Under the pieces are notes generated by a model that was not told the origin of the DNA, did not search any database, and saw only the letters and a program-made list of their open reading frames with translations. A stretch of 64,000 nucleotides of DNA from Phaeodactylum tricornutum CCAP 1055/1 (taxonomy: Eukaryota > Bacillariophyta > Bacillariophyceae > Surirellales > Neidiaceae), in contig NC_011696.1 of NCBI RefSeq assembly GCF_000150955.2, positions 248,001 to 312,000 of the forward strand, read 5' to 3'. The position numbers and the translations under genes were made by a program. Numbering within the stretch: the stretch's first letter is position 1; each line of letters starts with the position of its first letter. Shown here one piece after another: positions 1 through 9,263 of the stretch.

Positions 1-601
1 TCGATCAGCTGATCGCAATATTCCGTTTCTTCCGTCGTCCAGCGTCCCGTGCGCAGTTCGTTGGACTCGGCAGCATTCGACTTTCCAAGTTCGTCGTTCG
101 TTCCCTCTCGCGCGTTCAAGAGCGGGTTCAGGCGCGTCACCGTTGCGTTCAACCGCTTCTTGCCTCGTTTGTCCGAGAGCCTGGTGTTGGCGGCTTCGGC
201 CTGCGCACGATCAATTTCGTTAAAGGCCATGGGAATCAAACGAAGTCCCGTGGCGGGTTGATGGCAAACGGGACAAGTGTCGATCAGCTTATTCTCGGAA
301 ACACCACAACAACGCTGAAGAAAAAGCGAATGAATGTATCGGTGAGATGGTGTTGTTTTACCGAAGCTACGGCAGACGAAAATCCTTGTGTACCGAAACG
401 CCATGGATTCCTTTGGACAAGAACGTCCCAATCTGTACCTACCGTGTGCATGCAACAGTTGCAAGGAACACACTGAATGTCGCATCCTCCGACACCGCAT
501 CGGTTGCAGCAGCAGCACGACAATCCGTCCGGGGCCTGCTCGCAATTCGGAGGCGGCGGTAACTCAAAGCCTAGAATGCTATCGGGAAAGAACGCTTCCA
601 T
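1..601 (-). CDS. Partial Cys-rich protein with a GRWT-type segment; function unknown
   Basis: The gene reads leftward from an ATG at 601 and runs off the left edge. Exon 1 (601-362) encodes a dense cysteine cluster (CCCCNRCGVGGCDIQC near residues 29-44, then CNCC). Exon 2 (314 to the edge) continues with a CPVCH motif, a Lys/Arg-rich stretch, and GRWTTEETEYCDQLI at the window edge. A 47-nt GT-AG intron (361-315) is inferred because it joins the two frames in phase 0; it is short, so this joint is the weakest part of the model. The cysteines suggest a zinc-binding module. The GRW(T)xEE segment recalls the start of Myb/SANT-like repeats, but too little is visible to assign a family. No function is claimed. 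Confidence 0.5.
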
Positions 602-1497
602 GGTCGTTTCGGCACAATTGCGTAGGATGGGAGGTCATCCTTTGCGACGCAGCGTTCCGATAGTGAGCTGGACAAGTTGTCGGACTCACTGACAGGCGGT
701 GTCACGCTGTCAGGCTGTGTCGGTTAGCTCGGAATGTCACCGGACGCACTACCGGTAGCTTTTCTTCTACTTGCGGAACACAATTAACGGTAAATATCTC
801 CGAATATCAGAACCGAAGCATGGACCTCCTCCGCGTTTCGATCTTTCCGTGGATATGGATTTCTGTACGACGATAAATTTGAATGAGTCCGAAAACACGC
901 TCAGAGTAACATGGACATTGACCCCTATTACCTGTAACCGTAACTATCGAAAATCTGGCATTGTAAATGGATGGCTATTAACTAACTTAGAAAAATAGCC
1001 CATTTTTCATGGAGATTGACCCCTATTACTTTCAACTCGTAATATCGAAAATCAGGCATCGCGAATTGATGGCAGTTAAATTTGAAACAAAAGCCCTATT
1101 TCTCCTTTAAATACGTCTCGTCCGACGAGCAAAAGTGATAAAAGGCAAGACTCAGATCTATAGATTGACGGGAACGACTTAAACAGATGCGTGGTCATTT
1201 ACCGTTTGACGGGTTTATTCACTGTACGAGTTCGCGAGTATTCGTGGGGACGGGTCGTGGTGTAAAAGTGTGAACCGTACGTACACGGGTCAAACCCAGA
1301 AAAGAAAGAACACGGCGCTGCCGGTCCGCCAAATTCGGAACTGCTGCCGAGATGTCGAAACATTTCGAAAATTCATAAATTACAGCCACATACGTTGACA
1401 CCTCCCCTTCACACGATGATCAACAGCTTTGGGCCACTTTTGTAACTCTTGTGTTTCGTTTTTTTTTCATATCAGACCAGTATAATCAATCATTGCC
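602..1497. other. Intergenic region with no gene seen
   Basis: About 0.9 kb separates the divergent first gene and the 1498 gene. No convincing coding frame was found. It holds the 72-bp direct repeat listed separately and, near 690-722, short alternating CTGTCA/GTGTC words. The last 50 bases before 1498 contain a T-run and TATAAT, which could be part of a promoter. Confidence 0.4.
910..1079. repeat. Imperfect 72-bp direct repeat
   Basis: Copy A (910-981) and copy B (1008-1079) begin with nearly the same 21 bases (CATGGACATTGACCCCTATT versus CATGGAGATTGACCCCTATT). They also share TATCGAAAATC and a GGCATTG/GGCATCG word, and both end in a GATGGC...TTAA segment. They differ by scattered substitutions and about one single-base gap. 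The gap between copies is 26 bp. No coding role is apparent. This could be a diverged tandem duplication or the remains of a longer repeated element. Confidence 0.7.
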
Positions 1498-2130
1498 ATG
1501 AGATCGGACTACGAAATGGGTTCGATCGACGGAGGTCAATTGGAACGTGTCGGGTCTGAGATTCCCTCGGAAGAGTTCTACCGGACTCCGTGCAACTCTA
1601 CCACCGCATCCAGCCGGTGTTCGGGTAGAATCTCGCCGGCACAAGCCTTACCTGGTATCCGCAACAACTCGGTGGGATCCTCTCCGCGAAGTGACTTGCA
1701 CCTCATTCGTCGGCGCAGGCAGGAGAGTGTCGCGGAACGGGGTCACACGTTTCGGAACCACTCGCGTTTTAGTAACAATACAACTGACAGCAGCTTCGTT
1801 TTGGCGACGCCGCAAGAGATCGGGTTACCCAGTCTCTCCTCGGAAGAACTCAATACCTGGATGTGGTATCCCGATCAGTCGCCCGCCGCGAGTCTCCCAT
1901 CGGACCGGGCCGATTTGGGCACGAGCAGCCCTACAGCGAGACACGGTTCTTTGGCTTTGGACGTTGCCCGAGATCCTTCCGCCTTATTTTTACCCATTGG
2001 GGACGATGAAGATGCCTTTCGGGAAGACGAGGAAAGCGAAGCTTACGGAGTACCTAGCTTGTATACTCTTACCGCGAGTCCAAGGTTTCGACTCAACCCG
2101 AAGCCTTCGTCGAATCGATCCCCATTTTGA
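1498..2130 (+). CDS. Hypothetical Ser/Arg/Pro-rich protein
   Basis: A single-exon frame of 210 codons from an ATG preceded by a T-rich, TATAAT-containing stretch. The product is of low complexity, with Ser, Pro and Arg in the first half, a central SSEELNTWMWYPDQSP segment (about residues 116-131) and an acidic patch (GDDEDAFREDEESEAYG, about 165-181). No domain, signal peptide or membrane segment is visible. A second open frame overlaps it one base out of register (1547-2158). I prefer this one because of its acidic clusters and better-placed ATG, but the reality of the gene is not certain. Confidence 0.45.
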   Translation: MRSDYEMGSIDGGQLERVGSEIPSEEFYRTPCNSTTASSRCSGRISPAQALPGIRNNSVGSSPRSDLHLIRRRRQESVAERGHTFRNHSRFSNNTTDSSFVLATPQEIGLPSLSSEELNTWMWYPDQSPAASLPSDRADLGTSSPTARHGSLALDVARDPSALFLPIGDDEDAFREDEESEAYGVPSLYTLTASPRFRLNPKPSSNRSPF

Positions 2131-2384
2131 TGCTGGCCGATTGTCGCGCACGGTTTGAAGGTATTTCTTTCAATTCGGTTGGCGACGATGATTATTCTAC
2201 AGCTTATCTTTGTTTCCACACACATTGGGGACTTTTTGTTGTTCAATATTTGCATCACACCTTGTTGGGCTCCTTGTGAGTTCTTGTATTTTCTGTTTAT
2301 TGCTTCCGAGTAATGCCGTTCCATAGGTCAGACTGTGTATAGTTCAAATTCAATGTTTACTTTTTCATTCTATCAATATATACT

Positions 2385-3950
2385 CTATAACCGTAGTGCA
2401 GGTATAGAAATGGCTAGCTGCCCGCTTTCGACGGCAAGCTGGCCCATTCCACACGCCAAAACTATGACTGGTGTCCACAAGGCACAAAAGGCCCAATCTT
2501 CAAATCTAGCAACAACAGCATCCACCGACTGTACGGTACGGAACCCGTCTTCCAACCTGGCGCGCCGATACCTCCAGAATTGGTATTGCAAAAAACAGGC
2601 ATAGGTACTCGTGATTGTTACTTGAAGTGCAACCAAAGTCCAAGAGATGTTTTCTACCAACAACCTCGAAAGCACTATCGCGAACGCCCCCGTAGATATG
2701 ATACTATGAATAAATGGGGGCAGGAACTTGAACAGACTAAATGTCATGTTGAGCACCGTCAAACTGACCAGGAACCCAAAAATTTGTGCAAGACACGCCC
2801 ATGTCCAACTTGTGCTTGCTCCGACGCTGATAGAGGGAAGCAGCGAGTAGAAAGTGTAGAGCGCTCCTGTACTGACTCTATCTTCCGTTGCCGAGCATGC
2901 CGTTGAACACATCTGGAGAGAAAGGCACTTGATGAGTGGGCACTGATCTTGAAACATAAACACGGTACTCGCACCGGCATTTACCAATTGCACCGCGAGA
3001 TGTACCCATCCGGAAACCGGGTAGTCCTTGCTGTCAACCAAAAATCGGTAAAATATGAAAAAAGGTTTGATTAGGACAATCGTACCTAGCCCGATTTTGG
3101 CCGACATCGAGACCGTTTGCAAAGCTGAATTTCGTGCATTCATCAGCTTGGCAAGCCCAAGTTTGTCTTGTTGGATGGCTGACATCTTTTCTTGGTGACG
3201 ACGTTGTCCAATTTCTCTATCCACAAGCCTCTGTTGGCTATCGTAGTAATACCATTGTGATTCGTCATGCCGCCTAGATTGGATAATCATTTCTGTAGTG
3301 TGGCGGAGGGTCGCAACTGTGAGGGCGTCATTGTCATTTGTTGATAGACCTTCCTTATGCATGGCTGCTCTGATGAGTTTTGCATCCCGTGCTAGTTTTC
3401 GCGTTTGCTCAAACACATCTTGGTTTCTCTGTGAAGTATTATTTATCGAGTATAACTTTTCGAACTCGACCATTCGGCTACAAAGACGCTGCGATGAATG
3501 TGACAGATCAGAAGCATTTTGTTTGTCAACAACGAGAGCAGGAGTGATGGGTCGCTCACCCTCTTGCGTTGTAGGGACGCGAAGGCCGTCGGGGCCATAT
3601 GAAGGGGAAGCCGCCGTACGACGAGGATTTGCGAAGCTTGTCATAGATTCAGATCCCTCATGTGTCGAGTATGACTCTTCTCCCGGAGCTGGAGTGGCCT
3701 TCTTTGATCGATTTACCGCTAGTCCAGCAAGAACCGAAACAGAACCTAAAAGCAGAACTAATCCTGTAATTACAGACGACCACCCTTTCTCACCCCTCAA
3801 AATTGTCTCCTCAAACACAGCCGCGTTCACGGACGCCGGAATAACGACTTGTCCTGTCCCTTCGATGATAAACTCGTCATCGGCGCCATCCATGGTGAAC
3901 AAACTCACTATCTTTGCTAGACGGTCGTTCACAATATCAGGGTCGTTCAT
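2385..3950 (-). CDS. Polytopic membrane protein, unknown family
   Basis: A 521-residue single-exon frame from an ATG at 3950. It has an acidic N-terminus, then a first hydrophobic segment near residues 58-79 (ITGLVLLLGSVSVLAGLAV). A long hydrophilic region (about 85-280) carries charged helical stretches, including a Lys/Gln-rich segment before the second membrane block. The C-terminal 240 residues contain about six hydrophobic segments (for example MSAKIGLGTIVLIKPFFIF, WACLAQIFGFLVSLTVL and WTPVIVLACGMGQLAV). The layout suggests an integral membrane protein with a large soluble loop. I do not recognise a family and assign no activity. Its start lies about 0.56 kb from the 3' end of the GPN1 gene on the same strand. 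Confidence 0.75.
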   Translation of the reverse strand: MNDPDIVNDRLAKIVSLFTMDGADDEFIIEGTGQVVIPASVNAAVFEETILRGEKGWSSVITGLVLLLGSVSVLAGLAVNRSKKATPAPGEESYSTHEGSESMTSFANPRRTAASPSYGPDGLRVPTTQEGERPITPALVVDKQNASDLSHSSQRLCSRMVEFEKLYSINNTSQRNQDVFEQTRKLARDAKLIRAAMHKEGLSTNDNDALTVATLRHTTEMIIQSRRHDESQWYYYDSQQRLVDREIGQRRHQEKMSAIQQDKLGLAKLMNARNSALQTVSMSAKIGLGTIVLIKPFFIFYRFLVDSKDYPVSGWVHLAVQLVNAGASTVFMFQDQCPLIKCLSLQMCSTACSATEDRVSTGALYTFYSLLPSISVGASTSWTWACLAQIFGFLVSLTVLNMTFSLFKFLPPFIHSIISTGAFAIVLSRLLVENISWTLVALQVTITSTYACFLQYQFWRYRRARLEDGFRTVQSVDAVVARFEDWAFCALWTPVIVLACGMGQLAVESGQLAISIPALRL

Positions 3951-4514
3951 AATAAGTTGGAACTTGGACAGCCGTAGCGTGCTTTAATTTTGCAACGTGC
4001 GCGCTCAATGAAGCTCTTGACGAAACAGCCGTGCCATTCGAACCTCTGTCGAAAAAGACGGCTCCGCAAAGCAGTAAAAGCGTCGAAGGCAGGAAGAAAG
4101 GATACTCTTGGCACTAGCTACCAAAGGTTGCCGCCCTGGCTTTGTTTCTCTTTTGAAGTCAACTTTTCAAGCTAGGTGTGGCCGAAAACGCTGCCAGACG
4201 AGCTTCAAAATGTCCATGTGGTTGTCGTCCAAATATAGTTGGCGTCCATACGACATCAAAAGGACACTATTATTAGATAATTTCACCAGCTGTGCCACTT
4301 ATGCTCCAATAGAAGGGGTTGCAGAGGATGGGTGCTGTAGCAGTGAAATCCGTTTGTTTGCTCATTTTCAGTGTCAGCTATGGGACAGGGAGGGCAGGGC
4401 AGCTTGTATAAGTCCCGAACACAAGAGAATATCGTATTGATGACTACGTGGACACGAAATCAAAAAGGGATTACCAGGGTTCAATGATATCCACGTTCCG
4501 AGCATCCTTTACAG
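3951..4514. other. Intergenic region with no gene seen
   Basis: This lies between the start of the membrane-protein gene and the stop codon of GPN1, both on the minus strand. Short frames are present on the plus strand, but none has credible protein character. It presumably holds the 3' end of GPN1 and the promoter of the 3950 gene. Confidence 0.4.
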
Positions 4515-5711
4515 TTAGTCCGCCGCATCCACGTCTCGCTGTAACCTCGATAAACTCACTCGAGCCATGGCTTGAGTGCGAGCTTGCTGCTCCTCTATCC
4601 GATTCTTCAAATCTTCTATGTAGTCCAACACAAAGTCTTGACGTCCCGCCTTTTCCACCGTCTTCCAAAAGTCATCCATTCCGTCTCCAGTCACTGCCGA
4701 CACCCCAACGGCGTTGGCGAAACTGGAATAGAACTCGTCCAATACCAGGGCCAAACTTCTGGTCAGAGATCCGTAAAACCCGGCCGACTCGGAGACGTCG
4801 TCTAGAGCTTCTTGAAAGGCATCATGATCCCGCATCCATTCCAGGCAAAACTCGTGCGACACCACGTCCGTCTTGTTGAAGCAGACGATCAGGGGCAGTC
4901 TGGTACGGTACATCATACTGCAGGCGTACAGCATGTTACTCATGAAGGTATTGGGGGACGACGCGCAGCGAACCGTGTCGACCACGAAACAGAGCACGGT
5001 CGGAAAGGCGGAGGCTAGCGCTTCGCTCATTATGGCTCCCGACGCGGACCAGGTGAACGCTTCAATTTGCCCGGGTGTATCCACCAGTATATAGTCCATC
5101 CCTATTTGTGACTGTGGTGGCAGCGGTTCGGGCGGCGTACTCGTGGTACCATCTTGTTCCTGGTCGTGTTCGGAAGCGTCTTCGTACGCCCTCTTTTCCA
5201 ACAACGTCATGACTTGATCAAATTTGGTGGCAAAGAGATTCAGCGAAGTCATGATTGCTCCATTGGGTCCCAGTTTGTGCTGTTGCATGACTTGCTTGTA
5301 GTCGACCGTATCGCGAATATCGATGGACACTTCGTAGGGTACCGATAGCGTAGCTGGATCCAGATTCACAACGTACGATGCCATTTTGGCGTCAGCGGCG
5401 GTATCGGCCGCGACTGGTACATGAGCGGCGACTTTTAAGTCGGAGTGTGGTTCGACGTCACTGTCGGGTGCGCGGCTGGTGTCGCCGTGTACATCCTTAC
5501 CGAAATCATCAGGCGTGGGCGGTACGGACGGCGTTTCCAGAGATCGTTGCAATTGCGTCAAGAGAGTTGTCTTTCCCGACCCCGCCATTCCCACCATAAT
5601 GACACATATAGGTGTCTTTTCGCCACGTTCTAAGCGTTGCACGATCGGTGGCAATTGACCACTGGGGGTCTCTCCGAACGGGGGAGCGGTAGTCGTCGAT
5701 GCGGATTCCAT
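4515..5711 (-). CDS. GPN1: GPN-loop GTPase 1 (RNA polymerase II assembly/import factor)
   Basis: A 398-residue protein. It carries a P-loop (GMAGSGKTTLL, about residues 41-51) and the family-defining Gly-Pro-Asn loop in KLGPNGAIMTSLNLF. A switch II-like DTPGQIEAFTWSASG and the guanine-specificity motif NKTD follow. Family knowledge: GPN1/Npa3/XAB1 with GPN3 supports biogenesis and nuclear import of RNA polymerase II. The C-terminal tail is coiled and basic (DYIEDLKNRIEEQQARTQ). I place the start at the ATG at 5711, because the frame extends upstream only from a GTG with no conserved sequence. A Glu/Asp-rich insert before the GTPase G3 motif (SEHDQEQDGTTSTPPEP region) looks like a loop. It is divergently placed with the HSP90 gene. 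Confidence 0.95.
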   Translation of the reverse strand: MESASTTTAPPFGETPSGQLPPIVQRLERGEKTPICVIMVGMAGSGKTTLLTQLQRSLETPSVPPTPDDFGKDVHGDTSRAPDSDVEPHSDLKVAAHVPVAADTAADAKMASYVVNLDPATLSVPYEVSIDIRDTVDYKQVMQQHKLGPNGAIMTSLNLFATKFDQVMTLLEKRAYEDASEHDQEQDGTTSTPPEPLPPQSQIGMDYILVDTPGQIEAFTWSASGAIMSEALASAFPTVLCFVVDTVRCASSPNTFMSNMLYACSMMYRTRLPLIVCFNKTDVVSHEFCLEWMRDHDAFQEALDDVSESAGFYGSLTRSLALVLDEFYSSFANAVGVSAVTGDGMDDFWKTVEKAGRQDFVLDYIEDLKNRIEEQQARTQAMARVSLSRLQRDVDAAD

Positions 5712-6210
5712 CGTGGTTGCTGGCTTCAGGAATCTAACTTGGGTGCTGACTGACTGACGAAACCGACACACGCTGGCTTTCCAGGAAAAACACGCCACAC
5801 GCCCACTAGCCCACTACTAGTCTTTCAATCCTTGTTATACGAAGAACGAGTTGTCGCGACGGTCTTATGCACAGTCCAAGCATCAACACCAACAGTAAAA
5901 TACCCAGTTGATTTGGACAGAGAGGGCAGGGCGGAAGGCAATTCGATGGTTGTCGTTGGGAAGGTGTTTCGGGAAAGATTTGGTAGGAAGTTGCTTGATG
6001 TCGTCTCCTCCACGACTCAATCTTCGAACGGGAATGCTTGAATAGGAAATCTACACGTGGAAACTCCACTCACGCAGTCAATTCGAACGGAAAAAGAGGA
6101 ACGACTGACTGGAAAATCCAAACCGAGTGACCTTTTCGGGGGTTTCTCGTCACAATCGCATTTTCTATTCCCTTGCAGTCATTCCAACTTCTGCCTCTCC
6201 CTTCATCACC
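5712..6210. promoter_or_regulatory. Shared divergent promoter region, GPN1/HSP90
   Basis: About 500 bp lies between the GPN1 ATG (5711, minus) and the HSP90 ATG (6211, plus). No credible coding frame was seen. The HSP90 side has a pyrimidine-rich leader just before the ATG (CTGCCTCTCCCTTCATCACC). I looked for repeated nGAAn heat-shock units and found no clear array. Confidence 0.4.
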
Positions 6211-8865
6211 ATGCGATTTTCGAATCTAGCCGTCAAGGCTTTGGCGCTCTTGGCTCTGAGTTCGGCCTTTTCGGGGCCGAACGGTTCCGGTACGTACTCG
6301 GTCTAACTGTGAATCGATCTCGAGTGGGAGGCCAATTGGCGATGGGTGCCGCGGGCACGCCGATAGGTCGTACTTTGCGGTCTTTTTTTATAATTATGCT
6401 TGCGTTAAAATGCATTCACGGATGCTTTGTACCTGAATATCATCTGTTGCTTACACTGTTGTACTCACACGAATCCTTTTGTTGGATTGACTGACTAACT
6501 AGGCATTGTGCTGGCGCAGGCGGCGGATGACGTCGCCTCTACGATGGTGCCCCCGGAGGGCGCCGAAAAGTATGCCTTTGAAGCGGAAGTGCACCGTATG
6601 ATGGATATTGTCGTCAATTCTCTCTACCAAAACAAAGACGTCTTTCTGCGTGAACTCATCTCCAACGCCAGCGACGCACTCGACAAGTTTCGTTACCTCG
6701 CTCTCACGGAACCGGACACGTACAAGGGTGAAGAAGAGATTCCTCTCCAAGTCAAGATCCAGTACGATGCCGACGAACACACTCTGACTATTCGGGATAC
6801 CGGCGTCGGTATGACTCACGACGAAATGGTGGAGAATCTCGGAACCGTCGCTCGATCGGGAACGACCAAATTCATTCAGTCGCTCAAGGAAAGCGGCAAC
6901 GACGATTCCGCCATGTCCCAGATTGGTCAGTTCGGTGTCGGTTTCTATTCCACCTTTTTGGTAGCCGATCGCGTCACAGTGGCTTCCAAAAATCCACGCG
7001 ATGACGCCCAACACGTCTGGGAGAGTGAGAATGCATCGTCCAGTTTTGTGGTGTACCCGGATCCCCGTGGCAACACGTTGGGCCGGGGGACCGAAATTAC
7101 GCTCCATCTCAAGGAAGACTCGTTGGAATACGCCGACCCAAATCGTCTCCGTGAACTTGCCCAACACTATTCCGAATTTGTCATGCATCCCATTTCGTTG
7201 CGAACGACCAGTACCATGGAGGTCGAGATCGAAGACGAAGAGGAGGAAGCCACGCCCGAAACGACCGAGGAGGCCAAGGAGACCAAAGGAGATGACGGCG
7301 ACGACGAAATTGAAGTCGGTGACGACGAGTCCGAAACGGAAGAGAAGCCGAAAAAGACCAAAGAAGTTACAACGCACTCTTGGGACGTTCTCAACACTAA
7401 CCAAGCTATTTGGACACGTGAAAAGGAAGATATTTCGGACGACGAATACCAAGCCTTTTGGCAAGTTCTGGCACACGAGGCCACCAGCAACGCTACCTCC
7501 TGGTCCCACTTCAACGCCGAAGGAAACATCAATTTTAAGTCAATTCTCTACTTACCCGACGACCTTCCCCCCACGTATTCGTACACCAACATGGAACCCG
7601 TGCAAGGGGCTCTGAGGCTGTACGTGCGTAAGGTATTGATCGGGGACGAGTTTAACTTGCTTCCCAAGTACCTGGGTTTTATTCGGGGCGTGGTCGATTC
7701 GGATGACTTGCCTTTGAACGTCAATCGCGAAACGCTGCAAGAAAGCAAGATTCTATCTGTGATCAAGAAAAAGTTGGTGCGCAAGGCCATCGAGATGATA
7801 CGCCAATTGGCCAAGGACAGTGAAGACGAAGGTCAGTCCGAAGCGGAAATTGACGAAGAAGGAAACGTCATTGAAACAGAAGAAAAGGACTCTAGATACA
7901 TTGCATTTTACCGCAAGTTCTCTCCAAACATCAAGCTGGGTGTAGTTGAGGACGAACCGAACCGCGGAAAGTTGATGAAGTTGCTCCGTTTCCAGACTTC
8001 CAAATCAGATGGTAAGATGATTTCGCTGGCTGCGTATTTCGACAACATGAAAGAGTGGCAAGAGGAAATCTACATTTTGGGTGGTGCTTCGGCTGAAGAG
8101 ATTGAGAAGTCACCGTTTTTGGAGACATTCCGTGACAAAGACGTGGAAGTCATATATCTAACCGACTCTATCGACGAGTACATGCTCCGCCAAGTTCGCG
8201 ATCACGAGAAGAAAAAATTTGTGCAGATCTCGAGTGAAAGCGTCAAGTTCAAGGACGAAGATGAAGACTTGATTAAACGCCGCGAGAAGGCCTACAAGAA
8301 CACATTTAAGCCTTTGACGAAGTGGTTGCGAAAGCTATACACTGGCTCCATTCTTCGAGTGCAGGTGGCCCGCCGTAGTCTCGGATCGGTACCCGCCATT
8401 GTTACTAGCTCAGATTTCGGAAACTCGGCAAATATGGAGCGGATTCTTCGCGCCCAGGCTTTCCAGCACGGCATGGACCAGTCGTCGTTTTTGGCGTTGA
8501 AGGTCTTTGAATTGAACCCTCGCCATCCGCTTGTGAAAAAGTTATTGGACGGATGTCCACCGGAAGAAGAGGGCGACGAACCCTTCGAAGTGGCTCCGGA
8601 TATCCTGGATGCTGCATGGATGCTTCACGATATGGCAATGCTCAATGGCGGCTTCCCGATCAGTGACCCAGAGGCACACAACCAGCGCCTCTTGAAGGTT
8701 CTCCGGGCTCAATTCAGTCTCGATTCACTCGATTTGGAGCCTGAAATCGATCCGCCAGTGGAAGAAGACGAGGCCCCAGAAATTGATTTCACATCTGATG
8801 GCATCAATATGGAAGACTTCGATTTGGACAGTCTCAATTTGGACGACCTTGATATGGGTGCGTAA
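6211..8865 (+). CDS. ER-type HSP90 chaperone (endoplasmin/GRP94-like) without a KDEL tail
   Basis: Two exons. Exon 1 (6211-6289) encodes a signal peptide (MRFSNLAVKALALLALSSAF). A 213-nt intron (6290-6502; GTACGT donor, CTGACTAACT branch-like site, CTAG acceptor) restores the frame, giving 813 residues. The N-terminal ATPase domain has YQNKDVFLRELISNASDALD, DTGVGMT and GQFGVGFYSTFLVADRV. An acidic linker follows (about residues 260-310). The middle domain has HFNAEGNINFKSILYLP and NVNRETLQESKIL, which fit the ER branch better than cytosolic HSP90. The C-terminus is acidic and ends DLDMGA, with no K/HDEL retrieval signal and no MEEVD. Location is therefore open: ER, or the plastid or its surrounding compartment, because the presequence ends in a SAF-type motif. 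Confidence 0.93.
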
Positions 8866-9263
8866 AAAGTCTAAGTTCGTTGGCGGAATTTTTTTTGCAC
8901 GTGGCTGCTTAGATAAGTTATGAGTTCCCCTTCCGAAATGCATCGGCTTTTGAACCTGCAGTTCGGGGGATCGCTATATTAGAACAATTTGTTATGTGAC
9001 CTTGAGCTCGATGTACTATTGTCCCCGTAGCGTAGCTTCCTAATGGAAAATCTGTAATTTTCGAGAATCGACAGAGATGACACTACTCAGTCGTCATAGA
9101 TGGTAAATTATAATTTGTGCTAGGACATCTATATATATATTAACGATGAGGAGTAAATCTCTGGAAAAGGCAGCGCAGAATAACATAGTGGCGGTCAACG
9201 ACAAGTGATCATCGGAGGTATAGCCAAAGAGTAACAAGCTCTACACTTGATGCACTGTCGGCC
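8866..9263. other. Intergenic region between HSP90 and SF3A1
   Basis: About 400 bp between two plus-strand genes. It is AT-richer than its surroundings and includes a TATATATATATT tract near 9131-9141, about 120 bp before the SF3A1 ATG, which could be a TATA-like element. No coding sequence was seen. Confidence 0.4.

Noticed and set aside
1547-2158. A second long frame overlapping the 1498-2130 gene
   Set aside because: Basic, Arg-rich composition typical of a shadow frame, and no better start context.
4108-4440. A 110-codon plus-strand frame between the membrane-protein gene and GPN1
   Set aside because: No recognisable motif and antisense to likely regulatory sequence.
6000-6210. Heat-shock elements before the HSP90 gene
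   Set aside because: Single GAA or TTC words occur, but no alternating array of three or more units.
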